Source: Blakeslea trispora
Taxonomy: Eukaryota; Mucoromycota; Mucoromycetes; Mucorales; Choanephoraceae
Length of the DNA: 64,000 nucleotides
Direction: 5' to 3'
NCBI GenBank assembly: GCA_025331445.1
Contig: JAIWNE010000011.1
Coordinates: 455,537-519,536, forward strand
Below the pieces are notes generated by a model. That model did not search any database. It was not told where the DNA came from and was given only the letters and a program-made list of their open reading frames with translations. This document shows, in pieces, positions 12,258-23,539 of this stretch; the stretch's first letter is position 1; each line of letters opens with the position of its first letter. A program made the translations under genes and the position numbers.

Positions 12258-12557
12258 ATCCCCCCCTTTTTTTTGTACGCTTTTTATTTTTCCATTTTCT
12301 TTTTTTTTTTATATGTACCATCACTCTTCTTATTATTTTATATATATTTACATACATGCACATCTCAAGAAAAAAGATACAACCTCTTCCCTAAAACATG
12401 ATTCCTATACATTAGCAACACACAAGGCATAATTGAATTTTTTCTTTCTTCTTTACATACACCTCCTCCTTTTCTTTTTTTCTCTCTTTCTTTTGCACAG
12501 TAAAATTTACTTCATTTTTTAGACTTATAAAAAAAAAAGAAAAAAGAGTATTGTTTA
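12258..12557. other. Convergent 3' spacer
   Basis: T-rich spacer between the stop codons of bystin and the WNK kinase. It holds poly(T)/poly(A) tracts expected of two facing 3' untranslated regions and no open frame of note. Confidence 0.5.
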
Positions 12558-14693
12558 TTACATGGTTGAGGTGGGTTGTGAAGAAGGATATGATGAAGGT
12601 AGATTGGATGATGATAGAGGTGTTGTTGGAGGTGGTGAAGAAGGAGTAAGTACAGAATTAGCAGCTGCTAAATTTTTACCTTTCAGCATGTTCTTTAATG
12701 CTCTCAAGGCAAACACAGTGAGACCAATACCAGCCCAATCTTCATCATGCAGATCACGTAAATCTCCCACTGTCATGATGTCCTGATTCTGAAGTTTTCT
12801 TGCCCATTCATGTGCCTTATCTGCACCTCGATGAGAAGCTTGAGCACAATCTGCCACAAACACACTGATATCTGTATCATCTGAATATTCTATATAAGAA
12901 TAAAGTCAATAAAGAGTAATAAGAAACATCTCATGTCATTTTCTACCATCCAAAATATGATTCACAAGTTTCTCTCTTTCTCTTTCATCGGGTGGGTGTT
13001 GTCCATTCAACGATAGATTTGCCATGGATGTATCTGACATCTCCGTGCTTGAAGCAGACTTGAGTTCCTCTAGTTCCTTCAGGCTGCGAAGTGCATTTTT
13101 ATACCTTGACTCTGCAGCCTGAGCTCTTGATTCAAAATTGTTGCATTTCTGTTCCACTTCCAGCACTCGGTCTGTAGCATGGTTTAGTTCTTCTTTTGTG
13201 CGATCCAGTTCGTTCCGAATATCACTCTCTCGTCGCCAAACAGACCGTCTAACCTGCTCGGCCTGTTCTGATTCAGTAGGTTTTTCGATATCGCGCAGTA
13301 TACGGTTGATTTCTTTGGTGATATGGTGTTGGTATCGTTCAGGCAAAACTTGTTCTTCAATCATTTCACGTACCACTTCTTCAGCTGTGTCTGTTTCTAC
13401 ATTAAAGTCAAATTTGACCGAGAGCTTGTCCATGCCTTTGAAGACAACCTGCAGGGTCAAGTGAACATTGTCCGGGTCTGCAGCCAACAAGACAACATCC
13501 GGTTCAACGGCTAAGAAGGAATGCTCAAGGATTTCTTGTGCTGACATACGTTCATGTTCGTTACCAAGACAATTCTCAATCACCCGAAGGACTTCTGGGT
13601 TTTGAACTCGAGTCAGACAAGCAGGCTTAATACCCTATATATTTAGAGGGAAAAAGGAGAGAATAGGAGATTCGAATCAAGAAAAACAAGGAGAAAAGAG
13701 AGATGAGGAAAGAGAGACATATATATATATAAAGGAGGGGGGACTTACAGAGGATACTTTTTTATAGATCTGAGCAGCATTCTTACATTCACCATAAGGA
13801 TATTCACCTGTAGCCATCTCTAAAAGACACATACCGAAAGCATAGATATCTACTTTTTCATTGTAACCCTGCTCCTCATACATCTCAGGTGCCATAAACT
13901 CAGGAGTACCAATCAAAGTATATTTCTTGCCCAACTTCATTTCAGCTGTACCCATATCACCAATCTTGACTTCACCATGGGCACCGTTAATAAAGATGTT
14001 ATCGCACTTGATATCTCGGTGAATGATAGGCGGATTATGACCATGCAAGTAAGCCAATCCCTTTAAAATCTGTCGAGACCAACGTTTGATGATCTTGAGG
14101 TTAGGCAATGGAGCTAGCTTTCGGATGTATTCTCGAAGTGTGCCCGAAGTCATCAGTTCAGTAATAAAGACAAATTCATTATCACCATACCAAGCATCAT
14201 GGAATGCAATGATGTTGGGATGGCGTACTGACTTTAAGATTTGAATTTCATGTTCCAAGTCTTTGTTATTAGGTGATTGCATAGCCTGCATAGTATTCCA
14301 TGCCACTTCATACCCCTCTTCTCGATCAATCGCCTTATAGACCACTTTATAGGCACCTTTACCCAAGAGTGTGTTGAGACGAACATAGCGCTCGTTGGGC
14401 GAAACTTCAATGACCTTTTCGGAATCATGAGAGCGAGATTGATCATTGATGTCGTTAGAGATGGGTATGCCATAAGGCGAGTCTAGATTGGGAATGGTGT
14501 TGACGGTTCTTTGGAAAGATGTGTAATCGACAGATTGAGTAGGCATGTCACTTGTACCGTTGATGTTGTAGCTTTGGGAAAGGGGTGCATAATAGTTGGT
14601 ATAATCAGGCTCGTTGTCTGTATTAAAGCTAACACGCAGGTTCTTGTTATCTTGCATAGACTGATGAGAAGCTATGGTATTATCAGAAGACAT
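12558..14693 (-). CDS. WNK-type serine/threonine kinase
   Basis: Exons 14693-13749, 13634-12947 and 12889-12558 give 654 residues. The kinase domain occupies about 100-360. It has the WNK hallmark: the usual beta-3 lysine is replaced (VAWNTMQ), while a lysine sits in beta-2 (GKGAYKVVYKA). The rest is canonical: IIHRDIKCDNIFI, IGDMGTAEMK and GTPEFMAPEM. An OSR1/WNK-C-like region follows (VVFKGMDKLSVKFDFNVETD, about residues 385-430), then a coiled coil (DRTKEELNHATDRVLEVEQK). A SAM-like helical segment near the C-terminus (WARKLQNQDIMTVGDLRDL) precedes a Ser/Pro-rich tail. In animals and plants WNKs sense chloride/osmotic state; the fungal role is inferred only. All three splices preserve frame. 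Confidence 0.9.
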
Positions 14694-15175
14694 GATAAAC
14701 AGTTAACCCTCTTCTGTATATAAAAACACGGATAAGCCAGCTTTTCTTAAAGAAAGGGGAGGAAAGAAAAAGGAGAAAAAAAAAGATAGAGAGAGAGAGA
14801 AATAAGAAGTGAGAGGCACACACACACACAAACAGAGAGATAGAGAGAGAGGGGAGGAAGAAGTCAAGAAAGCAAAAAGGTGGATAGCGTCAATGTAGTC
14901 TGCCTATACACAGTCATTCCACTACCACTAGGTCACTTTTTCGTACATCTAAAAAAAAAAGACGACGGACTTTAAAAAGAAATTGGATTCATCTTTGGGA
15001 CACAATTTGATCTCTAAAAGGAAACTGAATTTACACTTTTTTTTTTGCAAATGAAAAAGATTGCCACTTGAAAAAAAAATTTAGATTGCGCTAATAAAAA
15101 ACTCAGATGGCACTGACAAGATTACACGCTTAAAGAAAAGACATTGCACTTTGCATGAAAATCATTTGCACAATC
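14694..15175. other. WNK upstream region with simple repeats
   Basis: About 480 bp upstream of the kinase start. A purine-rich stretch (14760-14880) contains AG and AC dinucleotide runs; the remainder is AT-rich. No gene is seen. Confidence 0.5.
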
Positions 15176-15530
15176 TCAATGAGGTTTTTTATTCAAGCAT
15201 ACTTGCAATTTAGAGTCAGAAAATTGACAGAAGCTACAAAGATCTTTCAAATAGACACTGTTACAAGCATCAACTATCCTTGAAGTCCTTCAGCAATTTC
15301 TGTCTTTTCACTCTGCTCTTAACTACAGACTAAAACTGTTCGATAAGGTTAAGCTCAGGAGAATATGGTGGAAGACATACAAATTCATATCCTCTACTGA
15401 TGTCCAGCTCCTCGATTTGGTCGGAAACATGAATAGGAGCATTGTTCATAATAATGTAATGCCCTTTGAATTGCTCATGTCGATCAAGTACATCCAATGT
15501 ATCAGAAATGAGATTGAAATAGTGAATGAA
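15176..15530 (-). pseudogene. Degraded IS630/Tc1-mariner (DDE_3) transposase, C-terminal part
   Basis: Translating the minus strand gives the end of a DDE_3 transposase: GHYIIMNNAPIHVSDQIEEL, then FVCLPPYSPELNLIEQF and SVVKSRVKRQKLLKDF. The catalytic aspartate before NAPIH is Asn (MNN for MDN), and the tryptophan after IEQF is a TAG stop. After a frameshift near 15275 the homology resumes in another frame as RIVDACNSVYLKDLCSFCQ and ends at a stop at 15176-15178. One stop, one frameshift and one lost catalytic residue make this a dead fragment. No N-terminal half or terminal inverted repeats were found next to it. Confidence 0.85.
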
Positions 15531-16859
15531 TTGTCAAATATCAGTTGGAAATTACAACGAGATAAAGAATTACTGTTTATTTGAGTAAAATAAAGATCTA
15601 TTTATACTAAGAGATTCCGTGTCAGGGTTTTACATAAGTGATGGTGCATTATGATATTGTTGTTAAGGAGTCTCACAGTAAGTATTGGGGTTTTCATTGT
15701 AATAGTACAGTAGATATGTATCATAAGAGCCTTGGTTTAACCATTTGGATAAGTGAGTATGCCTTACTCACTCTAAATTTATTCGGTAAACACTCTCAGA
15801 ATGTCACCGAAATTCAAATCAGATAAAAAATGTGTCAATGTAAGGCTAGGACTTGGGTAGAAAAGAAATCAGATAACCTGCTGTTTAATCCGAACAATTA
15901 TTTCTTGACCATATATAAATGTAGAGAGAAAGAAAAGGCAATGTGCTACCTCTAATGTGGTGCTCTTTCCAGTCATCTAGAAATGTTACTGCAAGCAATT
16001 GTATAGACCACAGTTTCTCCTTCTTGTCCTTTGTCAGCATTTATGATTATCTATCTCTTTATCCACATTTGAATTGACACACTTTAAATTCAATAGACTG
16101 CCAACTCTCTCTCTCTCTCTCTCTTTGATGTTGAAAAAAAGTAAAAACCCATTGTGTTCAGTTTATCTCCTTTAGCAACATCTGTTCATTCTGACCTTTC
16201 TTGCTATATAAGCTGATGTTTAGCTCAGTTTGTTCGTTCCACTTGAATATTTGGCCCTATATAAACATGTTGGACAACATAATTGTTCAAATATATCGAG
16301 TTTTTCTCTTTTGTAATAGTCTTTCCCCCATTTTTGTAAATATAAAAACTAGAGCAAATGATTAGACTGTATCTACATCTTTCAATCGATATAGCATGTA
16401 GTACAATCCCATTTTGACAGCCTTCGTTGAGTGTTCAATGAAGATGATGATTAGATAGATTACAAAACAAGCATTGTATGATAGACATAGTAAAGAGAGA
16501 ATTATCTAGATACAAGACCAACTTGTAATTTTAAACAGTAGATAACCCTCCTTGAAAAAATCACTAAAGAGAAAGCCAAAGCATGAATTCAATTGTTTAA
16601 TCATCCCAAAGTTTAGGGTATACATAAGAAGGGAGGAAGTTTCTAAATAAGAAAATGAAACAAACAAATGGATACTTTATTAAGTAATAATAACAAACAA
16701 AGCGAAAAAAAAAAGGTGTATGTATAGAAAATGAAATTATGTACAAACAGAAAGAGGGTTAAATGTTGTCAAAGATACAAAAGAAAGTGTAGATGTGTAT
16801 ATGTATATATGCGCTATGAACATGAGATCTATAAAGGAAAGTGATTTTCTTTCTCTCTG
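15531..16859. other. Intergenic, possible LTR relic then AT-rich
   Basis: Begins directly upstream of the transposase relic. 15532-15640 has LTR-like composition (starts TGTCAAATATC, has TTATACTAAGAG, then GTGTCAGGGTTT) and resembles 20752-20810 loosely. The remainder is AT-rich with no coding signal; a (CT)n run lies at about 16103-16125. Confidence 0.3.
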
Positions 16860-17685
16860 CTAATCACCAGGAGAGATGAAACCAAGTGCTTTTCTTCTTT
16901 TTGTTCTAGAGTCATTTGAATAAGGGTGAAATGGTTTTTTGATAACAATCTTTTTGCTTTTCTCTTCCGATGTCTGATGTTGAGGATAAGGAGGAGTTAA
17001 TGGTAGGACAACATTGGGCTGTTGCTTTTGAGAGCAAGGTGGTATCTGTGCTTGCTTCTTGCGTGTGTTTGTGACTTTGTTCGACTCTAGCTGGATATGA
17101 GGTACAGACTGAAGAGCATGCGTTAGCAGTTGATTAGCATAAGCCTGAAGATCTTCTAATTGAACATGGAGTTGAAAGTCGATCAGAAAGAGAAATTCCA
17201 GTTCTAACTGATTTAATTCTAGTAAAGGCAGTCCGCCTACTTTAGCATATCGAGTATTGGCATAGAATATATCAGATGTAAATTTGGAAGCCACCACCAC
17301 ACTAAATCGAATATAGTGTTACTATCCATCCACTTTTTTTTTTGGTTTTCTCGCTTTCTTACCTTGTTATCAATAGTCGATGAATATTAAATGAATTGAT
17401 AGTAAACGTTTGATCCAGTCTAGAGATACGGTCAAAATAGATGAGAATAGATAACAGCGCCTCATTGGTAAAAGGAGCAAATCGATGAATTCGAGCAAGA
17501 TAGGAATGGACAGTGATGTTAGGTATAGCTCTTGAGTGAAAATAAGTGATGTGTGTACTGGGTATCTTGTTGTTTGTATCAAGCATTGACTCTAGCAGAT
17601 TAGATACAATCAATAATAGATTGTTTATTGGATAATTGCCGATATCCATTATAATCTGTGCATGCTTTTCATACTGTGAATCCAT
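16860..17685 (-). CDS. Pho80-like cyclin
   Basis: Exons 17685-17363 and 17301-16860 encode 254 residues. The cyclin box matches the Pho80/Pcl family: IHRFAPFTNEALLSILIYFD, then LITSVVVASKFTSDIFYANT formed over the splice, then RYAKVGGLPLLELNQLELEF and FLIDFQLHV. Members bind Pho85-type kinases (Cdk5 relatives) and direct them to phosphate, glycogen or cell-cycle targets. The C-terminal 90 residues are Pro/Gln/Lys-rich and unconserved. The start at 17685 lies close to the box, as is usual for short Pcl cyclins. Which Pcl subgroup applies is unresolved. Confidence 0.88.
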
Positions 17686-19190
17686 GCTGTCATATATAGA
17701 AAGAGAGAGAGAGAGAAAAAAAAGGAAAAGAAAAGGAGAAGTAATAAGAGAAAAAGGAAAAGAAAAAAGAAAGGAAATCTGTATATTATATATGAATGGA
17801 AATGTTGCAATGAAATGAAGGGCAAATGAACAGAAATCCGTATTTCACTGTATTTTCCAAAGAAGCATTTCTCTTTGCGCGTGTGGTGTTTTGTCGATCA
17901 TGATTGGATTGTGGGGTTTTACTTTCAGACATCAAATCATATGCCACAAACTCAACACTGAATTACCTTTTTTGGGAGTTTGCCTATTACACAGTGTAGA
18001 TGATGCCAAATTGGCAACAAAATTCATTTTATTGGAGAGCCTTTTTTTTTCTTCCTCTTATACACTGTTTCCTGAATTAGAATACTTGTTGGAGAAAAAA
18101 AAAGCATGGATCAGAGAAATCGTTGTTTGGTAAAAGCCATCTTCTTTTGAGACAAATTGCGTAAATTTTAGACTGAACATAAGATTTTAAAGGTCAATAG
18201 AATGTCTCGAATAAACATAGAAAGGAAGAGGGAGAAATTTGATAATACAATCAGCCTCAATACTTTCATAAGCTCAAAATGAGCACTAATCAAATTCGCG
18301 ACTGCATTAAACATAATGACGAATTTCTCGAGTTGAAGCTATCAACTAAGGAATATATGTGTATGTATCTTCCTTATGTCTCTCCTTTATTCTACCGAGT
18401 TCAATCTCAATAAATAGGGTTGGTCTTTTTAATCTTGAAGGAGATAAAACATCATTACAAAACTGCCTTTTGGCTTGTTTGTTTGTACCATTTCTTTATT
18501 GAATCTTAACTAGAGCAATACGCCAAGCGAGTACAAGCAACCTCATTTGGTGTTGTGATGCTTCTTTTTTTACCATGATGTATGTTGTACTGGATATAAT
18601 TCCACAAAAAGTAACTCTATGGCATATCGTATCAGCTTGTTTGTGATAAAGTACACTTGTAGAATAATATAGAAGATAGTGAGACAAGAAAAAAAAATTT
18701 TTTTTTTAATAATAAAGACAGCTCAACTAAACATGGCTAGTTCCTGAATGAGTTATTAGATACATACAAACGAGGGGAAATAAGGGGAGTGTAAGTGTGA
18801 GGGATGCTTTAGTTTAGTTTTATGAGCACAGTCATTTCTTTGTATTCCTCTCCAATACAATGACTATGAAGGTTAGTATGCTGTACAATCATGTTTGTGT
18901 TAAACCTTAGATCCTCTTAATGGTTACTCCTGATCATGTAATTGACAGCCTTTCGGCGGGGAAATCAGGAATTATCTCAAAGTTATTTTTGGCAATTTTC
19001 AAGGCACGTTTTAAAGCAGAATGGAAAAATACAGTGCGTGCGGTCCCAATTGGCGGATTTCAAAAACAGATGAAGTTGTAGATCGTTTAACAAAAGCTTT
19101 TGAAGGGATTGATGCTAAAGAGATCAATAGTCAATAGCATTCTATTATATGAGTGTCATCTGGAGATCAAAAAATGACAATATCAAACTG
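17686..19190. other. Gene-poor AT-rich spacer
   Basis: A purine-rich leader (17700-17790) precedes the cyclin gene. An 80-codon plus-strand frame at 17891-18133 and a 63-codon minus frame at 18496-18687 have no recognisable relatives. From about 18920 the sequence may already belong to the transposon relic downstream (a short frame at 19021-19136 starts MEKYSACGPNWRISK). No gene is supported. Confidence 0.4.
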
Positions 19191-19194
19191 AAGT

Positions 19195-19515
19195 TTGAAA
19201 CGATCCTGCTCGTTTTTCAGGGCAAGAAACGAACGGACGATGAAACAGGATGGTTCAGACATAAATTTTCTTCAAAATCGCATTTTTATTGATGAATTTG
19301 GCTTTGATATCAGCATGAGGTCTTCGTATGGACAGCCAGTTTCTGATATGCCGGCTATCGCTCTAAAATCGCCTGCAAAATCTGAACCATTCTTTATTTT
19401 GGAAGGACAATAGCCACTGTTGGGATTGTTCAAGCTGAAGTACGAGTTCCTCAAAATACAAGCTACAGAAACTAAAAAAAAAAAGCACGAAAAAGTGGTA
19501 CAACAACAAGACATT
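19195..19515 (+). pseudogene. Degraded IS630/Tc1-mariner (DDE_3) transposase, central part
   Basis: The plus-strand translation carries the first catalytic-aspartate block of DDE_3 transposases (NRIFIDEFGFDISMRSSYGQ, then MPAIALKSPAKSEPFFIL). After a stop it continues as TIATVGIVQAEVRVPQ and KKARKSGTTTRHY, which fits the following part of the family. Stops interrupt the frame at about 19411 and near 19471, and no C-terminal half follows because a MITE-like element begins at 19517. Non-functional fragment. Confidence 0.75.
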
Positions 19516-19516
19516 A

Positions 19517-19655
19517 CAATAGTCGCTTTATTTAAGAGTGTTTATATTTTCGAGAAATGAGCTTTTTTATCGAGTGTACTTTTAAATTGAATGGCATTTC
19601 AGCGCTTGAAGCGATATGCGTCAAAAGATTGTACTCTTATATCGAGCGACTGATG
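19517..19655. mobile_element. 139-bp MITE with pogo-like inverted repeats (copy A)
   Basis: The element starts CAATAGTCGCTTTATTTAAG and ends with the near-complement; the reverse complement of its end reads CATCAGTCGCTCGATATAAG. TA dinucleotides flank both sides (19515-19516 and 19656-19657), the target duplication of Tc1/mariner/pogo elements. The interior contains the near-palindrome CAGCGCTTGAAGCG. The whole aligns to the reverse complement of 37727-37900, so this is a dispersed family. It has no coding capacity. Confidence 0.75.
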
Positions 19656-19659
19656 TAAC

Positions 19660-21824
19660 TGCGAAATTGCATCATACACGAGAGGAGCCAGGAGCTAAAG
19701 CATACCTAACCACACCCATTGACCTCACTCTTCGGATTAAAGAATATATAGAAGGTTGAAACCATTGAATGAAAAATAAAGACAATGCACACTTAGCCTG
19801 TTCAGAATATTTCTCATTGTATCGTTTTGACCAAATCAAAGCTTTGCACCAAAGCAGGGAGACTTTTAGAAAATATTGTTTTTTGCTCTTTCATATCTTG
19901 CCTAAGGCCTATTTAGCCAAAGCAGTATTATCTCTCTTCACAGTACTAACTAGCACTTTCTCGTCTATCTCTAGCATATCTCTCTTTAGCTCAACTTTAC
20001 AGAAATCTTTGACTGATACTTTTTTCTGATTTGGCTAATTCTGCCAGATGCTTTCTGAGGAGTTTAATGATGCTCAATGAAGTCTTGGCACTTGTCGTCA
20101 GTTCATTTTTCGCTCTGACTACATCCTCTTTTACAAAAGTTCTTAGGATCAAAGAGGTTGTTACTGCTTCGAAATTCCGACTTGTAAAGCAATAAAGTAG
20201 ATGCTTTGACGAAAAACCCTCTTGCTTATCAACATTCGTTTGTTGCTAGCCTAGTTCTTTATGTATTGATTGAGCAATCTTGAGCACTTGTCGCTTTCTC
20301 ATTCCAACTGCGTGATAAAAACAAGATTTGAAGACGCAACTTTTACACTTTCAATGAATACCTTTGGTAAGCTTTGAATAGAGGAGCCTATAGATGAAAC
20401 TATCACACCTGAATCAACATGGTAAAAAGAAAAGCCAAAGATACAAAGTGGTTCAACATCAGAGAAGTGAATGATCAACTCAAAATAATCATGCCCGGTA
20501 CGCGTCTTTCTTCTGATAGATGCAATGGCTCTGTCTTGACAGCCTACAGCAGAACAATCCGCACAACCATCAACTTCCTTGCAATGGATGAAAATGCAGA
20601 AACTGGTGACAAAAATCCAGTGTCTGTCTAAAATAACATGTCGTTCTCGGCTTCATTGCTGTTGACTACATCATCTTTTGGGTGACTATTGTCATCAACT
20701 AAAATATACTGAAGAGCCGAATTAGTTATTGCCAGGTCATGAGACACAAGAATTTATTACTTGACGCGAATAAGCAATGATTACATTATATAGATTAAGA
20801 CTAAACAAGTCGGGAGGAGAGGGGTTTAAGGAAGAGAGTCTTCCCTCCCTCTAAAAATGGTGTATAGCTTACCTCCAACATCAAAAAATTAAAGGCATTA
20901 GATGTTGATAGAGCAAGAATAAAATGAAAATATTATCTAACTTGACAGATAGTAATTGATATTCACTCAGACTAAAGGAAAAATTAACCTCCTTTTATAG
21001 ATATGTATGTCAGTTCACCTTAAACAGGCTGTTTCCCAAAAAGTCATATTCCATAGTGCAAGCATTTCTACTGAAGATGTATTTCATCCTATGATTCAGT
21101 GCAATTCCATCCTAAAATTTCAACTAGAATTTTCTCAATTTGCAGCATATATTGCTTCATTTTGATACCCAGATGTTTCCAAATAAAATGTAAATGTTTT
21201 TCTCTTATATTCTCAGTATATTTAAGCATATGCAGTGATGATTCATTCAAGTTAGAAAAAAAGTGAAATTGTGTCAGGGTTTAGTGTTGATGGAAGCCCA
21301 TGATGCTAAAATCAGAACTGAATTGCTGTTATATATCGCCATATTTATTTAGTAATCCACTGAGACAGATTAGGCCTAGCTTCTGACTCCTAAAAAAAAA
21401 AAGAGTCCAATTGACAGGTACTTGCAATGGCTATTGTTCAATTCATGCTTACCGATTGGCTGTATACAAACCAGCCAATTGAATGTCTCGGATCTGCTAA
21501 TGAGCTTTTAACATTTGTGAATGACCCCAAAATGCCATACATTCAATTTTTGAAAAAAAGAGTCCCAGTGACTTTGACCAATGATATTTGCCACATGCAA
21601 GCTTTAGGTTAAATGACTGATTTTTTTTGCTGTCTAAAGAAATCGTTTCTTTGTATGCATCATGTGAATTGATAGATTACAAGGAATAAACAAAAAAAAA
21701 AGAGAAAACGTTTATTTATTTATTTTATTAAAAAAATAAGCAGACGTTGTACTTTCTCTCTCTCTCTTTTTTTCTTTCTTTTTTTTTGGCTCACGAAAGG
21801 AACTTCACGATCAGTTCAAGCAAC
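19660..21824. other. Gene-poor spacer with unidentified relic frames
   Basis: The composition from about 19770 to 20640 is less AT-rich than random spacer and holds broken frames on both strands (for example 20419-20631 plus, KDTKWFNIREVNDQLKIIMP). They look like decayed protein-coding or transposon sequence that I cannot identify. 20752-20840 is LTR-like and 20851-20880 carries a 30-bp dispersed repeat. A 61-codon frame at 21427-21612 is unrecognised. The last 100 bp are pyrimidine-rich leader of the glycosyltransferase gene. Confidence 0.4.
20851..20880 (+). repeat. 30-bp dispersed repeat, copy 1
   Basis: The 30 bp from CTAAAAATGGTGTATAGCTT to 20880 match 35721-35750 at 27 of 30 positions, in the same orientation. 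Both copies follow a C/T-rich stretch. Probably a fragment of an otherwise decayed mobile element; the family is unknown. Confidence 0.6.
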
Positions 21825-23129
21825 ATGAAGATAGCTATTATAACAGAAAATTTCTTGCCTAAAGTAGACGGCGTCACACGTACCTTGGCTCGTTTGCTTG
21901 AACATTTGGCCTTGAAGGGGCACCAAGTACTTCTTTTAGGACCAGAAACCAACAGTACAAGTTATGCAGGCGCGGAGCTTGTAGGCACTTGGGGTATTCC
22001 TCTATTTGTCTACCCTGAACTCAAATGTAATTTCTGGAGACCTAAATTGACTGAAAAACTACTATCATTCAAGCCAGATGTGATTCATCTGGTTGATCCA
22101 GTCTTCTTGGGCGCGTTTGGCTTGGCCATGATTCGATACCATCTTCCTCAAACACCTATCGTGTCTTCTTATCATACGAATCTGGCTGTCTATTGCAATC
22201 ATTTTGGATTTGGTTTTATGACATCCATTATGTGGAGTTGGAATCGGTACTGTCATTCGTTCAGTCAGTTTGTTGCTTGCCCATCTGTATCGACTCGATC
22301 CATCTTGGATGATCATGGATTTCAGCATGTTCGCATCTGGCCACGCGGTGTCGATATCTCACTCTTCTCACCTCAACGACGATCCAGCACACTAAGAGCA
22401 CAATGGCTGGATCACGATAGCGATAAAAAGATCATTCTATATGTGGGCAGAGTATCCTATGAGAAGAACATTAATCTGGTCATTGAAGCTTATAAGAAAA
22501 TGGATCATCAACAATGTCATCTTGTGTTGGTTGGGCATGGACCTGCACTGGATGAGATACAACAGTATTGTGCAACAACTCACTTACCTGTGACTTTTAC
22601 TGGTTATCTTCAGGGAAAAGATCTCTCAGAGGCCTATGCTTCTGCTGATCTATTTGCTTTCCCTTCTGTCACAGAGACATTTGGTCAGGTCGTGTTGGAA
22701 TCCATGGCCTCTGGGCTGCCTGTGGTTGGTCTAAAAGCTGAGGGCGTACGAGATTTGGTGGTGCATTCGAAGACGGGCTTATTGCTTGATCACGAGGGAT
22801 TGTCGATTCAGGAACAGATTGCCAAATACCGATGTTTGCTTGAATCATTGGTGAATCAACCCAACATCTTGAGCACTATGAGTAGAGATGCTATTGATCA
22901 TGCAAAACAGTACACTTGGTATGAAGCCATGGAATGCATGATGCGGCTTTATCATGAGGCTACTGATATTAAAGAAGAAACAAAAGATCGCTGCTTGGTA
23001 TCGCTTCAATTTCCAGGCTCAATACAACATGCGATAGATGATGATGATAGTGGTGTTGAAGAGGATTTTTCACCGACTGAAGAATACAAAACCAAGTCAT
23101 GTCCTATTAAAGCACCCATTATCTTTTAA
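21825..23129 (+). CDS. GT4-family glycosyltransferase (SQD2/MgtA-like)
   Basis: Single exon, 434 residues from the ATG at 21825 (MKIAIITENFLPKVDGVTRT); an in-frame upstream ATG at 21747 lies in a pyrimidine-rich leader and is not preferred. The GT-B fold shows the N-terminal acceptor half (GHQVLLLGPET, PDVIHLVDPVFLGAFGLAM) and the C-terminal nucleotide-sugar half (ILYVGRVSYEKNINLVIEAY, then FPSVTETFGQVVLESMASG), which contains the E-x7-E motif of retaining GT4 enzymes. Closest family types are plant/bacterial sulfoquinovosyl- or mannosyltransferases that modify glycolipids; donor and acceptor in this organism are unknown. No signal peptide is evident. The tail after about residue 395 is acidic and unconserved. 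Confidence 0.88.
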   Translation: MKIAIITENFLPKVDGVTRTLARLLEHLALKGHQVLLLGPETNSTSYAGAELVGTWGIPLFVYPELKCNFWRPKLTEKLLSFKPDVIHLVDPVFLGAFGLAMIRYHLPQTPIVSSYHTNLAVYCNHFGFGFMTSIMWSWNRYCHSFSQFVACPSVSTRSILDDHGFQHVRIWPRGVDISLFSPQRRSSTLRAQWLDHDSDKKIILYVGRVSYEKNINLVIEAYKKMDHQQCHLVLVGHGPALDEIQQYCATTHLPVTFTGYLQGKDLSEAYASADLFAFPSVTETFGQVVLESMASGLPVVGLKAEGVRDLVVHSKTGLLLDHEGLSIQEQIAKYRCLLESLVNQPNILSTMSRDAIDHAKQYTWYEAMECMMRLYHEATDIKEETKDRCLVSLQFPGSIQHAIDDDDSGVEEDFSPTEEYKTKSCPIKAPIIF

Positions 23130-23539
23130 TCTTAATGTTAATACTATTTATTACTTTAATCTGTGCCTATTTCTTTATCTTATTCTGTACAATAAATCTA
23201 CTTTATCTTTTACTGTATGCATCCACGAATAGCTTTAAAGTTGTCGAGTTTCAGCCGATGGTTAGGTTGCAGAACACATAATGTCAAGCAAGATAGAAAG
23301 GATCAACTGTTTAGCACACACACACTCTTGGATCAGTGCTCCAAAAATGAAATCGAGGAAATCTATTCGTGTTCAAATAGTGGTGTATTCCTAAAAAGAA
23401 TAGCCCGGGCGCTACTTTATCCGGGTCTATTGTAACAGACATTTTAGATTACCCCCAATTTAAGGTTACGTTCACTTCTCTCTTTCTTCTTCTTCTTTTT
23501 TTTTTCTCTTTCTCTCTTTTACAACCAAAAAAAAAAAGG
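23130..23539. other. Spacer before NRK1
   Basis: Short intergenic region with AT-rich 3' flank of the glycosyltransferase, a small imperfect palindrome GCCCGGGCGCTACTTTATCC GG-like segment near 23403-23425, and a long pyrimidine tract (23476-23520) just upstream of the NRK1 start. No gene is seen. Confidence 0.4.

Noticed and set aside
13138..13514. Plus-strand Ser-rich frames over the WNK gene
   Set aside because: Shadows of the coding strand, which encodes a clear kinase C-terminal region.
21747..21824. Upstream in-frame ATG of the glycosyltransferase, giving a hydrophobic leader that could be read as a signal anchor
   Set aside because: The extra residues come from a simple (CT)n/T-run leader; the family starts at MKIAIITENF.
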